Assembly (NCBI GenBank): GCA_029219165.1
Contig: JAQXSW010000026.1
Span: 1 to 50,904, forward strand
DNA length: 50,904 nt
Direction: 5' to 3'
Source of the DNA: Oscillospiraceae bacterium
Lineage (GTDB): Bacteria > Bacillota > Clostridia > Oscillospirales > Acutalibacteraceae
The notes under the pieces are model-generated. The model saw only the letters and a list, made by a program, of their open reading frames with translations. It searched no databases and was not told the DNA's origin. Positions 7,675 to 16,364 of the stretch are shown in pieces. Every line of letters begins with the position of its first letter. The stretch's first letter is position 1. Position numbers and translations under genes: made by a program.

Positions 7675-7841
7675 TATACTCTTTCAAACTCTCCGGTTCC
7701 CGTTGCAACTTGGTGCTTTACTCTGTCATTTACTTCTGCATATTTTGCATCATTGAAACGGTCAAGAGTTCCAACAAGATATCCTGTAATTCTTCTGATT
7801 CTTTCAAACTTTACGCCTTCGCCAACAATTTTTTCTTCCAT
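7674..7841 (-). CDS. free-standing glycyl-radical-like C-terminal segment of anaerobic ribonucleotide reductase
   Basis: A 55-residue protein whose core RRITGYLVGTLDRFNDAK matches the C-terminal glycyl-radical segment of E. coli-type NrdD (RRVCGYLG ... RFN.AK ... RVKH), with the candidate radical Gly at position 20. The start is the ATG eight bases behind AAAGGAG, six codons after an unsupported upstream ATG. It lies between nrdD (gap 23 bp) and nrdG (1-bp overlap). The large NrdD has its own R-x-x-G-Y motif, so this may be a spare or alternative radical domain, comparable in idea to YfiD/GrcA for pyruvate formate-lyase. It could instead be a split-off remnant. Confidence 0.75.
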   Translation of the reverse strand: MEEKIVGEGVKFERIRRITGYLVGTLDRFNDAKYAEVNDRVKHQVATGTGEFERV

Positions 7842-7864
7842 ATTTTTGTCTCCTTTCAAAAGAG

Positions 7865-10180
7865 TTATACTACCGGATTGGCAATCTTATCTCTATCTTC
7901 AACCGGGTTTTCATCTACTCCGAAAACATTTCTTGAATACCCTTTAATACGCTTTAGTACTTCTTCACTTATACCCTCACCGTCATGTCTGCCGCAGCGT
8001 GGACAAACATCTCCAATAATTCCAGTATATCCGCAAACCGGGTCACGGTCAACCGGGTGGTTAATGGAAGCATAACCCATATTGTTTTCTTTCATACAAC
8101 GAATTACTGCTTCAAATGCGTCAAGATTTTCAGATGGATCTCCATCCATTTCTATATATGAAATATGACCGCCATTTGTAAGAGCATGATAAGGTCCTTC
8201 AATTTTAATCTTTTCAAATGCAGAAATAGGATAGTAAACAGGTACGTGGAATGAGTTTGTGTAGTATGGTCTGTCTGTAACACCCGGAATAACACCATAG
8301 CGCTCTTTATCCATACGTACAAATCGTCCTGAAAGACCCTCTGCAGGAGTTGCAATAAGTGAGAAGTTAAGACCCGTTTCTCTTGCCTTCATGTCACATC
8401 TTGAACGCATATGAGAAACAATTTCAAGACCCAAATTTCTTGCCTCAGCAGTTTCACCATGGTGGCTTCCAATAAGAGCCTTAAGACATTCGGCAAGGCC
8501 AATAAATCCAAGTGTCAATGTGCCGTGCTTAAGAACTTCCATAAGTTCATCGTCCGGTTTTAGCTTATCTGAATCCAGCCATAATCCCTGTCCCATAAGG
8601 AATGGATAGTTATAAACTTTTCTGTGTCCCTGAATTAAAAATCTGTCATATAGTTGATCAAATACAAGATCAATCTTTCTGTCAAGATCTTCAAAAAATA
8701 CATCCACGTTTCCGTGTGCCTTAATAGCAATTCTAGGAAGGTTAACAGAAGTGAATGAAAGGTTTCCTCTGCCTGATACTATTTCACGGGACGGATCATA
8801 AACATTTGACATAACTCTTGTTCTACAGCCCATATAGGCAACATGAGTATTATAGTCACCCTCCTTATAGTACTGAAGGTTAAACGGCGAATCCATAAAT
8901 GAGAAATTCGGGAAAAGACGCTTTGCGGAAACCCTGCAAGCAAGTTTGAAGAGATCATAGTTTGGCTCGCCCGGATTATAGTTAATGCCGTCTTTAATTC
9001 TAAAGATATGAATAGGAAAAATTGGAGTTTCTCCGTTACCCATGCCGGCCTCTGTTGCAAGAAGAATATTCTTCATTACAAGTCTTGCCTCAGGCGATGT
9101 ATCCAAGCCATAGTTAATAGACGAAAATGGAATTTGCGCACCCGCTCTTGAATGCATTGTATTCAGATTATGAATAAGAGCTTCCATTGCTTGGTAAGTA
9201 GCTCTGTCAATTTCTTTTACTGCCTTTTTAAGAGCAAAAGCCTGTGCACGCTTAACATTTTCTGCCGGCAGTCTATATTTGTTTACAAGAAGTTCGGCTT
9301 CCTTCTCTTGATAACCATTGTCATTTGCAAGAACCGGAGAAAGATTAAAGGTTGCCTCAACTTCTCTGCAAAGATTTTTTGTTGCCTCTAATGCGTCGTC
9401 ATATCCGCAGAGGAGTTCAAGACCCTTAGAAAGATTTGAAACGTAGAGTTTTCTATAAGTCTTTCTAACCCCCGGTGCCATTGCGGTTTCAAAATTAGGA
9501 ATACTCTGTCCGCCGTGCTGATCATTTTGGTTAGACTGAAGTGCAATACAGGCGAGCGATGAATAACTTGCAATATCATTAGGCTCTCTTATGTAGCCAT
9601 GACCTGTTGAAAAACCACCCTCAAACAATTTAACTAAGTCTATTTGACAACATGTTGTCGTAAGTGTTAAGAAATCAAGGTCATGGATATGAATGTCACC
9701 TTCAACATGTGCCTTGGCATGTTCCGGCTTTAAAACGTAAAGTTCGTTGAACTGCTTTGCACCTTCAGAACCATATTTAAGCATTGTACCCATTGCAGTG
9801 TCACCGTCAATATTGGCATTTTCACGCTTAATATCGTTTTCCTTGGCATCTGTGAATGTAAGGCCCTCATATATTTTCATAAGTCGGGTATTCATTTCAC
9901 GGAATTTAGAACGTTCAGAACGGTAAAGGATAAATTTCTTAGCCGTTCTTGCATGACCCGTTTCAATTAAAATCTTTTCAACGGCGTCCTGAATTTCCTC
10001 TACTGTTGGTTTTGTATTTCCACTCTGTTCAATATAATTTACTACTTTTGAGGCAAGTTCCAGTGACTCCTCATAATTGTTACCACCGGTAGCTTCAGCC
10101 GCGCTATAAATTGCTGTGGCGATTTTATCTATGGAGAAAGGCACCTCTCGTCCGTCTCTTTTTACAATTGTTTCAAGCAT
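7865..10180 (-). CDS. nrdD: anaerobic (class III) ribonucleoside-triphosphate reductase, large subunit
   Basis: A 771-residue enzyme that makes dNTPs without oxygen by glycyl-radical chemistry. Residues 1-95 are an ATP-cone allosteric domain (IVKRDGREVPFSIDKIATAI). The catalytic barrel follows, with TTCCQID among its conserved cysteines. The C-terminus has a zinc-type set (CGYTGIIGDVCPRCG) and then RIKGYSRNVFG, with candidate radical Gly747. The start is the ATG behind GGGGG, 19 codons after an upstream ATG without a ribosome-binding site. NrdG and a mini glycyl-radical protein follow. The promoter carries NrdR-type boxes. Confidence 0.93.
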   Translation of the reverse strand: MLETIVKRDGREVPFSIDKIATAIYSAAEATGGNNYEESLELASKVVNYIEQSGNTKPTVEEIQDAVEKILIETGHARTAKKFILYRSERSKFREMNTRLMKIYEGLTFTDAKENDIKRENANIDGDTAMGTMLKYGSEGAKQFNELYVLKPEHAKAHVEGDIHIHDLDFLTLTTTCCQIDLVKLFEGGFSTGHGYIREPNDIASYSSLACIALQSNQNDQHGGQSIPNFETAMAPGVRKTYRKLYVSNLSKGLELLCGYDDALEATKNLCREVEATFNLSPVLANDNGYQEKEAELLVNKYRLPAENVKRAQAFALKKAVKEIDRATYQAMEALIHNLNTMHSRAGAQIPFSSINYGLDTSPEARLVMKNILLATEAGMGNGETPIFPIHIFRIKDGINYNPGEPNYDLFKLACRVSAKRLFPNFSFMDSPFNLQYYKEGDYNTHVAYMGCRTRVMSNVYDPSREIVSGRGNLSFTSVNLPRIAIKAHGNVDVFFEDLDRKIDLVFDQLYDRFLIQGHRKVYNYPFLMGQGLWLDSDKLKPDDELMEVLKHGTLTLGFIGLAECLKALIGSHHGETAEARNLGLEIVSHMRSRCDMKARETGLNFSLIATPAEGLSGRFVRMDKERYGVIPGVTDRPYYTNSFHVPVYYPISAFEKIKIEGPYHALTNGGHISYIEMDGDPSENLDAFEAVIRCMKENNMGYASINHPVDRDPVCGYTGIIGDVCPRCGRHDGEGISEEVLKRIKGYSRNVFGVDENPVEDRDKIANPVV

Positions 10181-10207
10181 TATATTTCCCCCACGAAAGA
10201 ATAATAA

Positions 10208-10271
10208 ACACAATATCTTGTGCTCATACAAATACATATAACATTTTAAATCATATATATAGTCACGTCAA
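10208..10271 (-). promoter_or_regulatory. nrdD promoter with two NrdR-type boxes
   Basis: On the minus strand TTGACG (10266-10271) and TAAAAT (10243-10248) are 17 bases apart. A strong NrdR-box-like palindrome, GCACAAGATATTGTGT, lies at 10208-10223 (14 of 16 positions of the consensus as I recall it). A weaker one at 10250-10265 fills the promoter spacer. The box centres are 42 bp apart, four helical turns. NrdR would repress when dATP/ATP signals enough dNTPs. Confidence 0.65.
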
Positions 10272-10321
10272 TAATGCAAAAACAATAAATTTATATCTAA
10301 TATTTTGTCGTATTTTAAGCA

Positions 10322-11149
10322 TCAATATTCAGAAACAATTTCTACACCTGAATAGTAATGCTTTAGTATTTCTCTATATGTCTTCCCCTCTTTTGCCAAC
10401 TCATTGGCACCAAATTGACTCATACCAACACCATGTCCATAACCATAAGTTGTAATAGAATATGATTTATCCATTTCATTATATTCAATATCAAACACCG
10501 GAGAACGCAGCCCAAGTGAATTTCTTATTTCAACCTTATCTTCAAAGCTCAAACTATTTATAGACTTACCTTTTAAAGCATTTAAGACCTGTTCCTCCGA
10601 AAATTTGGCAACCTTTTTATAGTCCGGTGAAAGCTTGTCCTTTTCACTTGAAACAGACATTAAATACGGAATTGGGTCCCCTCCCCATGTGTCATTTGCA
10701 GGAATAGTCTTGCTCGGACTTGTTGCATGAAACGCCACTGTTTTTAAAATCTCCCCATCATAAGTCATATATTCTCCATACACGGATTTAACCACGTTGC
10801 AAACATGTGCATAATTTTCTGAGAAATTGTCTCCCCACTTGGTTTTCATCTCATCTATGGACATATACTCCTGTGTAAAATTAGGATTTGATTTTATCAG
10901 TGTGAAAGATGCAACCGCCTGAGCTTTCAATGCCTCGTCTTCATAGGTAAGCGGCATTTCTCCGGCAACAGCTGAGGCAAGAATTTTCAAGTCCTCTTCG
11001 GGCACCGTAACAATACTTTCCGTACCGGTTTTATGAAGCATAACCTCCACCGTATCCTTTACTTTTTGATTAGGAAGACCCATTCCAAAGGCAGGTGTTA
11101 CAATGAGTAAAAAGAAAATAAAAATACTAAGATAAATGTACGATTTCAA
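10322..11149 (-). CDS. spoIID: stage II sporulation protein D, SpoIID/LytB family
   Basis: A 275-residue membrane-anchored lytic transglycosylase that cuts peptidoglycan during engulfment of the forespore. The N-terminal hydrophobic segment is at residues 4-23. AVAGEMPLTYEDEALKAQAV contains the family's catalytic Glu (E64 here). The C-terminal YGYGHGVGMSQFGANELA and HYYSGVEI are typical of SpoIID. The start appears to be TTG; GGGAG lies 12 bases ahead, which is long, so the start is less certain. The length is somewhat shorter than the B. subtilis protein. It shows that the organism belongs to a spore-forming lineage. Confidence 0.9.
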   Translation of the reverse strand: MKSYIYLSIFIFFLLIVTPAFGMGLPNQKVKDTVEVMLHKTGTESIVTVPEEDLKILASAVAGEMPLTYEDEALKAQAVASFTLIKSNPNFTQEYMSIDEMKTKWGDNFSENYAHVCNVVKSVYGEYMTYDGEILKTVAFHATSPSKTIPANDTWGGDPIPYLMSVSSEKDKLSPDYKKVAKFSEEQVLNALKGKSINSLSFEDKVEIRNSLGLRSPVFDIEYNEMDKSYSITTYGYGHGVGMSQFGANELAKEGKTYREILKHYYSGVEIVSEY

Positions 11150-11173
11150 GTGTTATATACACTCCCTTCATTC

Positions 11174-11202
11174 TTGACTTTAATATAGTGGTGTTATACA
11201 AT
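11174..11202 (+). promoter_or_regulatory. sigma-A promoter for the holB-ricT operon
   Basis: TTGACT and TACAAT are spaced by 17 bases, about 58 bases ahead of the TTG start of the membrane protein gene. Confidence 0.65.
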
Positions 11203-11259
11203 ATTATGTAATTTTATTTATATATATAACTTGTTGTTAATATGATGGAGGCACAAATT

Positions 11260-12153
11260 TTGAATAAACTTAAAATCTCTTCTTTATCTCCACAGCCACT
11301 AATTTTAATCATGGCAATATTTGCTTTTATTGCTGTGCCAATTAGAACTTTCCAATTGGCAAATTGTATAGATCCGGAAACGGGATTCTGGCTTGTAAGG
11401 GACTTTACTGTTCCTGTTCTTTACGTTTTATGCGGACTTGAAATTGCTGTTTCCCTATTCATGTCACTCTTCAGCGGAATACAACCAAAGCCGGAATTTC
11501 CACAAAAAAAGAACATTTCTCTTGGAATTGTTTCACTGGTTTTTGCTTTGACTTTTCTGATTGATGCCATTACAAGAATGTCTGCCTACATATCACTTTT
11601 CAGTGTTTATCAATATGATGTAGATGGTTATATTTTTGGATACATTATGAAATCCGGAGCATTGTCACTCACAATTCAATCCATATTTGCTCTTATTTCA
11701 GCTTTATACTTTGGAATTGTAGGAGTTTCCCATATCATGGGCACTTCAACATACAAAAAAAGTAAACTCTTAGCCCTTTCCCCTGTTATTTGGGGTATAA
11801 GCAGAATGGTTTACTTCTTTGTAAATCCAATCAGTTACAAAAACGTATCTCAATTGCTTTTAACTCTAATGTTTATTACGCTTGCAATGATTTTCTTTCT
11901 TTCATTTGCAAGAATTGCATCCGGTGTAAATGAGGCAAACAGTATGTGGATTCTCTGGTTTTCAGGAACCGCCGGTGCTTTTATTGGACTCGTTTGCGCA
12001 CTGGCTCCACTTGTTCTGATTGCAACCGGAAAGGGAAATCTGATTCCTGAAAAATATCCACTTGAATACACAGATCTTGCCTTTGCTGCCTTTGCAATAG
12101 GCACACTTCTTTCAAATATGCCTCGCACGGTAAAAAATAGAACTGAAGGCTAA
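11260..12153 (+). CDS. multi-pass membrane protein of unknown function
   Basis: About 297 residues with roughly seven or eight hydrophobic helices (for example PLILIMAIFAFIAVPIRTF near the start and AGAFIGLVCALAPLVLIAT near the end). No transporter or enzyme motif is recognised. I choose the TTG at 11260 because GGAGG is eight bases upstream; the in-frame ATGs at 11242 and 11245 lie before or inside that site. The stop is 12 bp before holB, in the place where tmk or another nucleotide gene is often found, so the link to holB may be only transcriptional. Confidence 0.65.
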   Translation: MNKLKISSLSPQPLILIMAIFAFIAVPIRTFQLANCIDPETGFWLVRDFTVPVLYVLCGLEIAVSLFMSLFSGIQPKPEFPQKKNISLGIVSLVFALTFLIDAITRMSAYISLFSVYQYDVDGYIFGYIMKSGALSLTIQSIFALISALYFGIVGVSHIMGTSTYKKSKLLALSPVIWGISRMVYFFVNPISYKNVSQLLLTLMFITLAMIFFLSFARIASGVNEANSMWILWFSGTAGAFIGLVCALAPLVLIATGKGNLIPEKYPLEYTDLAFAAFAIGTLLSNMPRTVKNRTEG

Positions 12154-12165
12154 TGGTGAAGCAGT

Positions 12166-13011
12166 ATGATTAACAGCCTTAGAGTCCATATTGACTCCGG
12201 AAGAATACCTCATGCTCTTGTAATTGACGGCGGTACCGAAGCTGAAAGAATGAATGAAGCTCTTGAGTTTTGTGCTTCTCTTCTCTGTGAGTCCAAAGGT
12301 CGAAAGCCTTGTGGGGTCTGCCCTCAGTGCAAAAAAGCATTAAACAACTCTCACCCTGACATACTCAATGTTGTTAAGGAAAAAGACAAAAAGAACATAG
12401 GAATAAAAATTCTCAGAGAAATGGTAGAGGACTCATATGTTCTCCCAAATGACTCAGACAAAAAAATATATATAATTCCACATGCAGAAGAAATTGAAGC
12501 TACAAATCAAAATACGCTTTTAAAAATTCTTGAAGAGCCACCTGCTCATGCATCCTTCATTCTCCTCTGTCCTTCACATTCAGTCCTTATTGGAACCGTT
12601 CTTTCTCGTGTTACAATATTCAGCCTTGAAGAAGTATCCGAGGTGAAAGAACAGGATAAAGAAAAAGCAACTTCACTTGCCATTGAAGTTGCAAATGCAA
12701 TTGCTAAAAAAGATGAATTTGAATTAATTAAAGTGGCATCTGCTTTTGAAAAAAACACAGATATTCTTGCAATTACTCTTGAGGCCTTAAAACCAATTGT
12801 CAGAGACGCCATCTTAATAAAATCCGGACTAAATAATTGCATAGGAGCAAATAAAGAAAGTGCAAGAAATCTTGCAAATTCATTTAATAACGAAAAATTA
12901 TTAAGTCTGCAAAATGCAATTTCCGATTTACAACATGCAATAACATTACACAGTAACAAAACTCTTACTCAAGCAAGGCTTTCAAGTCACTTGTTTGAAG
13001 CTGTTTTATAA
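12166..13011 (+). CDS. holB: DNA polymerase III subunit delta'
   Basis: A 281-residue clamp-loader subunit of the AAA+ family. RIPHALVIDGG replaces the Walker A loop, as usual for delta', which does not hydrolyse ATP. A zinc-binding cysteine set follows (CESKGRKPCGVCPQC). NTLLKILEEPPAHASFILL is the conserved sensor region, ending in SRVTIFSL where the SRC motif normally stands (Cys replaced by Val-Thr). It loads the sliding clamp together with gamma/tau and delta. ricT follows 15 bp downstream, an arrangement conserved in Firmicutes. Confidence 0.9.
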   Translation: MINSLRVHIDSGRIPHALVIDGGTEAERMNEALEFCASLLCESKGRKPCGVCPQCKKALNNSHPDILNVVKEKDKKNIGIKILREMVEDSYVLPNDSDKKIYIIPHAEEIEATNQNTLLKILEEPPAHASFILLCPSHSVLIGTVLSRVTIFSLEEVSEVKEQDKEKATSLAIEVANAIAKKDEFELIKVASAFEKNTDILAITLEALKPIVRDAILIKSGLNNCIGANKESARNLANSFNNEKLLSLQNAISDLQHAITLHSNKTLTQARLSSHLFEAVL

Positions 13012-13026
13012 TTCTAGGAGGAACCC

Positions 13027-13896
13027 ATGACAGAAGTTGTAGGTGTAAGGTTCAAAGAAGTTGGCAAAATCTACTTCTTTGCTCCAAATGACAAAAGATA
13101 TTCCATCGGTGACCACGTAATAGTTGAAACCGCAAGAGGCACTGAATGCGGCACGGTTGCAACAGCAAATGAAATGGTTGAAGATGAAAGTGTTATATCC
13201 CCACTCAAGCCAATAATAAGAATGGCTAGTGAAAAAGATATACAAAAAGTTAAAGAAAATAGAGAAAAGGAAAAGAAAGCATTTCAAATTTGCGAGGAAA
13301 AAATCGCCAAACATAAAATAGATATGCACTTAACCTCTGTTGAATATTCATTTGACGGAAGTAAAATTATTTTCTATTTCACGGCAGACGGACGAGTTGA
13401 TTTCCGTGAACTTGTAAAAGACCTTGCGGCTATTTTCAAAACCAGAATTGAACTTAGACAAATCGGCGTAAGAGATGAAGCAAAAATGATTGGAGGACTT
13501 GGCATTTGCGGACGTCCTTTCTGCTGTCACTCATTCATGGGCGAATTCCAACCGGTTTCAATCAAAATGGCAAAGGAACAAGGTCTTTCTCTTAATCCAA
13601 CCAAAATATCCGGAACTTGTGGAAGACTTATGTGTTGCTTAAAATATGAGCAAAACTCATACGAACACCTTGCAAAAATCACTCCTCGCTCGGGCTCAAT
13701 TGTTGACACAAAAGAAGGTCGGGGAACCGTTGTTGAATCCAATCTTATTACAGGTGTAATTAAAGTAAGACTCGACAGAAACCCGGATGCTGCGCCAACT
13801 GTTTTTGACCGCAAGCAAGTCAAAATTCTAAGGGAAGCAAAGACTTCTATTACCAAAGAGGAAAGAGAAGCCCTAAAAGCTATTGAAGAAAACTAA
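13027..13896 (+). CDS. ricT: RicT/YaaT, PSP1-domain regulatory iron-sulfur protein
   Basis: A 289-residue PSP1-family protein. In Bacillus subtilis RicT forms the Y-complex with RicA and RicF, which affects RNase Y-dependent mRNA maturation and developmental phosphorelay. The family cysteines are present: C161, C166 and C167 in GICGRPFCC, and C198, C203 and C204 in GTCGRLMCC, which ligate [4Fe-4S] clusters in the known complex. It starts behind CTAGGAGGAA and directly follows holB. The C-terminus (VFDRKQVKIL) is the usual end. Confidence 0.9.
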   Translation: MTEVVGVRFKEVGKIYFFAPNDKRYSIGDHVIVETARGTECGTVATANEMVEDESVISPLKPIIRMASEKDIQKVKENREKEKKAFQICEEKIAKHKIDMHLTSVEYSFDGSKIIFYFTADGRVDFRELVKDLAAIFKTRIELRQIGVRDEAKMIGGLGICGRPFCCHSFMGEFQPVSIKMAKEQGLSLNPTKISGTCGRLMCCLKYEQNSYEHLAKITPRSGSIVDTKEGRGTVVESNLITGVIKVRLDRNPDAAPTVFDRKQVKILREAKTSITKEEREALKAIEEN

Positions 13897-13912
13897 ATAA
13901 GAAGCATTATTC

Positions 13913-13941
13913 TTGACACATTCAAGTAGTTTTCTTATAAT
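13913..13941 (+). promoter_or_regulatory. sigma-A promoter of greA
   Basis: A consensus TTGACA and a consensus TATAAT are separated by exactly 17 bases, giving a start point about 35 bases ahead of the greA ATG. Confidence 0.85.
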
Positions 13942-13983
13942 ACTATGGTATATTAAACGGAAATCATTGGAAGGATGATATAA

Positions 13984-14472
13984 ATGACAGAAGAAATTCT
14001 CCTCACCACCGCCGGTCTTAAGGAACTCCAAGATGAACTTGAAGAACTAAAAACTACCGGAAGAAAAGATATTGCTGAAAAAATTAAAGTTGCTCTCTCA
14101 TTCGGAGACTTATCAGAAAACTCTGAATATGACGAAGCTAAATCTGAGCAGGGTAAACTTGAGTCTCGTATTAATGAAATTGAAGCCATTATACAGAACT
14201 GTAAAATCATTGATGAAAGTGAACTTTCAGGAGATACAGTTAACAGAGCTTCAACTGTAAAAATTAAAGATCTTGAACTCGGAGAAGTTTTCGAGTATCA
14301 AATTGTTGGTTTCACACAGGCTGACCCAATCAATGGTAAAATTTCAGATGAATCTCCAGTAGGAAAAGCAATTATGGGCAAAAAAGTTGGCGACGTAGTT
14401 GAAGTTGAAACTCCTATGGGAAAGGTTCAATTTGAAATTGTAGAAATTGCAAAGAAAAAGAAGAAGAAATAA
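13984..14472 (+). CDS. greA: transcription elongation factor GreA
   Basis: A 162-residue factor that enters the RNA polymerase secondary channel and triggers cleavage of backtracked transcripts. The N-terminal coiled coil (residues 1-75) includes LSENSEYDEAKSEQG, whose acidic tip D/E residues place Mg2+ in the active site. The C-terminal FKBP-like domain ends with SPVGKAIMGKKVGDVVEVE. The length is typical. The last residues are a lysine run that extends the usual end. It has its own consensus promoter and a terminator follows. Confidence 0.95.
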   Translation: MTEEILLTTAGLKELQDELEELKTTGRKDIAEKIKVALSFGDLSENSEYDEAKSEQGKLESRINEIEAIIQNCKIIDESELSGDTVNRASTVKIKDLELGEVFEYQIVGFTQADPINGKISDESPVGKAIMGKKVGDVVEVETPMGKVQFEIVEIAKKKKKK

Positions 14473-14493
14473 TTTTTCTAGTTGAAATTTTTC

Positions 14494-14529
14494 ACGGGCG
14501 CCAAGTTAAAAGACGCCCGTTCTTTTTTG
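14494..14529 (+). terminator. terminator of greA
   Basis: A 7-bp stem ACGGGCG / CGCCCGT with a 13-base loop is followed by TCTTTTTTG. It separates greA from lysS. Confidence 0.8.
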
Positions 14530-14552
14530 ATAAATTTACTGAGGTGAAAAGA

Positions 14553-16184
14553 ATGGCAGAGAATACAAAGCCACAGACAGAAGAAAATATTCCTATGTCT
14601 GAAGAGGATACTAATGAGCAAAGACAAATTAGAATAGAAAAGCTCAAGGTTTTGCAGGAAGCTGGAAACGATCCCTTCCAAGTAATGACCGCTGAGCAGA
14701 CACATCATACAAATGATGCAAAAGAAGAATATGCAGCACTTGAAGCAGAACTTCTTAAAGGTCGTAGTGAGCCAAATGTTGAAGGTCTTGAAGAGCAAGA
14801 AGCAAGAATGGTAAAAAAGGCAGACTACAATGAACGTAGAGCAATTATGGATGCTCAGCCAATTCGCGTTTCAATTGCAGGCCGTATGATGTTTAAGCGT
14901 GTAATGGGTAAAGCTTCGTTCTGCAACATCCAAGATAAGGCCGGGAACATCCAGGTTTATGTTGCAAAGGACGGAATTGGTGAGGACCCTTATGCTGCTT
15001 TCAAAAAATCAGACATTGGTGATATTTTTGCAATTAAGGGATTCCTCTTCAGAACAATGACAGGTGAAATTTCAATACACGCCGAAGAGCTCAAACTTAT
15101 TTCAAAGTCACTCCTTCCACTTCCGGAAAAATTTCATGGCCTTAAGGACGCTGACACACGTTACAGACGTCGTTATGTTGACCTCATTGTAAATCCGGAA
15201 GTTAAAGAAACTTTTGTTAAGCGTGCAAAGATTATCTCTTCTGTTCGTAAGACACTTGATGACGTTGGATATGTTGAAGTTGAAACACCTGTTCTCAATA
15301 CTATTGCAGGTGGTGCATCAGCAAGACCGTTCATTACACACCACAATGCTCTTGACCTTGATATGTATATGAGAATAGCAACTGAGCTTCCTCTTAAGAG
15401 ACTCATAGTTGGCGGTATGGAGCGTGTATATGAAATTGGTCGTATCTTCAGAAACGAAGGAATGGACACAAAGCACAATCCTGAATTTACATCAATAGAA
15501 TTCTATGAAGCATATACAGACTACAACGGCATGATGGATAGAACAGAAGCTATCATCAGAAATGCCGCAATGGCTGCAAACGGAACATATAAAGTAAACT
15601 TCAAGGGTGTAGACATTGACCTTGAAAAACCATTTGCTCGCATGTCAATGGCGGAGGCTGTAAAAAAATACACCGGTATTGACTTTGAAGAATTTGCCTG
15701 TGACCATGAAAAGGCTATTGCCCTGGCAAAAGAAAAGCATATTGAAGTTGAAAAAGGTAAAGAAACCTGGGGTGACATTCTAGTTTCATTCTATGATGAA
15801 TTCGTTGAATCAAACCTTGAACAGCCTACATTTATTATTGACTACCCTGTTGAGGTTTCTCCTCTTACAAAGAGAAAGCCTGATAAACCATATCTTACAG
15901 AGCGTTTTGAACTCTTCATACTTGGTACAGAATACGGTAACGCATATTCAGAACTTAACGATCCACTTGACCAAATGGAGCGTTTCAAACACCAGCTCAT
16001 GCTTCGTGAATGCGGAGATGAAGAGGCAAACATGCTTGATGACGACTTTGTAATGGCGCTTGAATACGGTATGCCTCCAACAGGTGGATGTGGAATTGGA
16101 ATTGACAGACTTGTAATGCTCCTTACAGGAAACGAGTCCATCAGAGATGTAATCCTCTTCCCGACAATGAAGCCGCTTGATTAA
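14553..16184 (+). CDS. lysS: lysyl-tRNA synthetase, class II
   Basis: A 543-residue enzyme that charges tRNA-Lys with lysine. An N-terminal OB-fold anticodon-binding domain spans about 75-180 (VSIAGRMMFKRVMGKASFCN). The class II core shows motif 2 (FRNEGMDTKHNPEFTSIEFY) and motif 3 (GMPPTGGCGIGIDRLVMLLT). The start is the ATG six bases behind GAGGTG; an in-frame GTG inside that site can be ignored. No T-box leader is visible. A terminator follows the gene. Confidence 0.95.
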   Translation: MAENTKPQTEENIPMSEEDTNEQRQIRIEKLKVLQEAGNDPFQVMTAEQTHHTNDAKEEYAALEAELLKGRSEPNVEGLEEQEARMVKKADYNERRAIMDAQPIRVSIAGRMMFKRVMGKASFCNIQDKAGNIQVYVAKDGIGEDPYAAFKKSDIGDIFAIKGFLFRTMTGEISIHAEELKLISKSLLPLPEKFHGLKDADTRYRRRYVDLIVNPEVKETFVKRAKIISSVRKTLDDVGYVEVETPVLNTIAGGASARPFITHHNALDLDMYMRIATELPLKRLIVGGMERVYEIGRIFRNEGMDTKHNPEFTSIEFYEAYTDYNGMMDRTEAIIRNAAMAANGTYKVNFKGVDIDLEKPFARMSMAEAVKKYTGIDFEEFACDHEKAIALAKEKHIEVEKGKETWGDILVSFYDEFVESNLEQPTFIIDYPVEVSPLTKRKPDKPYLTERFELFILGTEYGNAYSELNDPLDQMERFKHQLMLRECGDEEANMLDDDFVMALEYGMPPTGGCGIGIDRLVMLLTGNESIRDVILFPTMKPLD

Positions 16185-16204
16185 ATAATCCCCCATAAAT
16201 AACC

Positions 16205-16250
16205 ATAGTCCTGCATATCGTAAGATGTGCAGGGCTATTTTTCTTTTTTT
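16205..16250 (+). terminator. terminator of lysS
   Basis: A long stem starting ATAGTCCTGCATATC and closing GATGTGCAGGGCTAT, with a few mismatches and a 4-base loop, is followed by TTTTCTTTTTTT. Confidence 0.85.
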
Positions 16251-16323
16251 ACAAGTTTCTTACCGTTTTTGCGGAGAATTAGCATTCCCGGCTTTACATA
16301 GCAAAGAAAAAACAGTAAAATAT

Positions 16324-16339
16324 AAATGAACGTTTATTT
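16324..16339. promoter_or_regulatory. palindrome upstream of the TetR gene, candidate operator
   Basis: AAATGAACGTTTATTT is a near-perfect palindrome centred on AACGTT with one mismatched pair. It lies 26 bases ahead of the TTG start, a place typical for self-repression by TetR-family proteins. Confidence 0.45.
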
Positions 16340-16364
16340 TATTGTCAAAAAAAGGAGAAATCTA

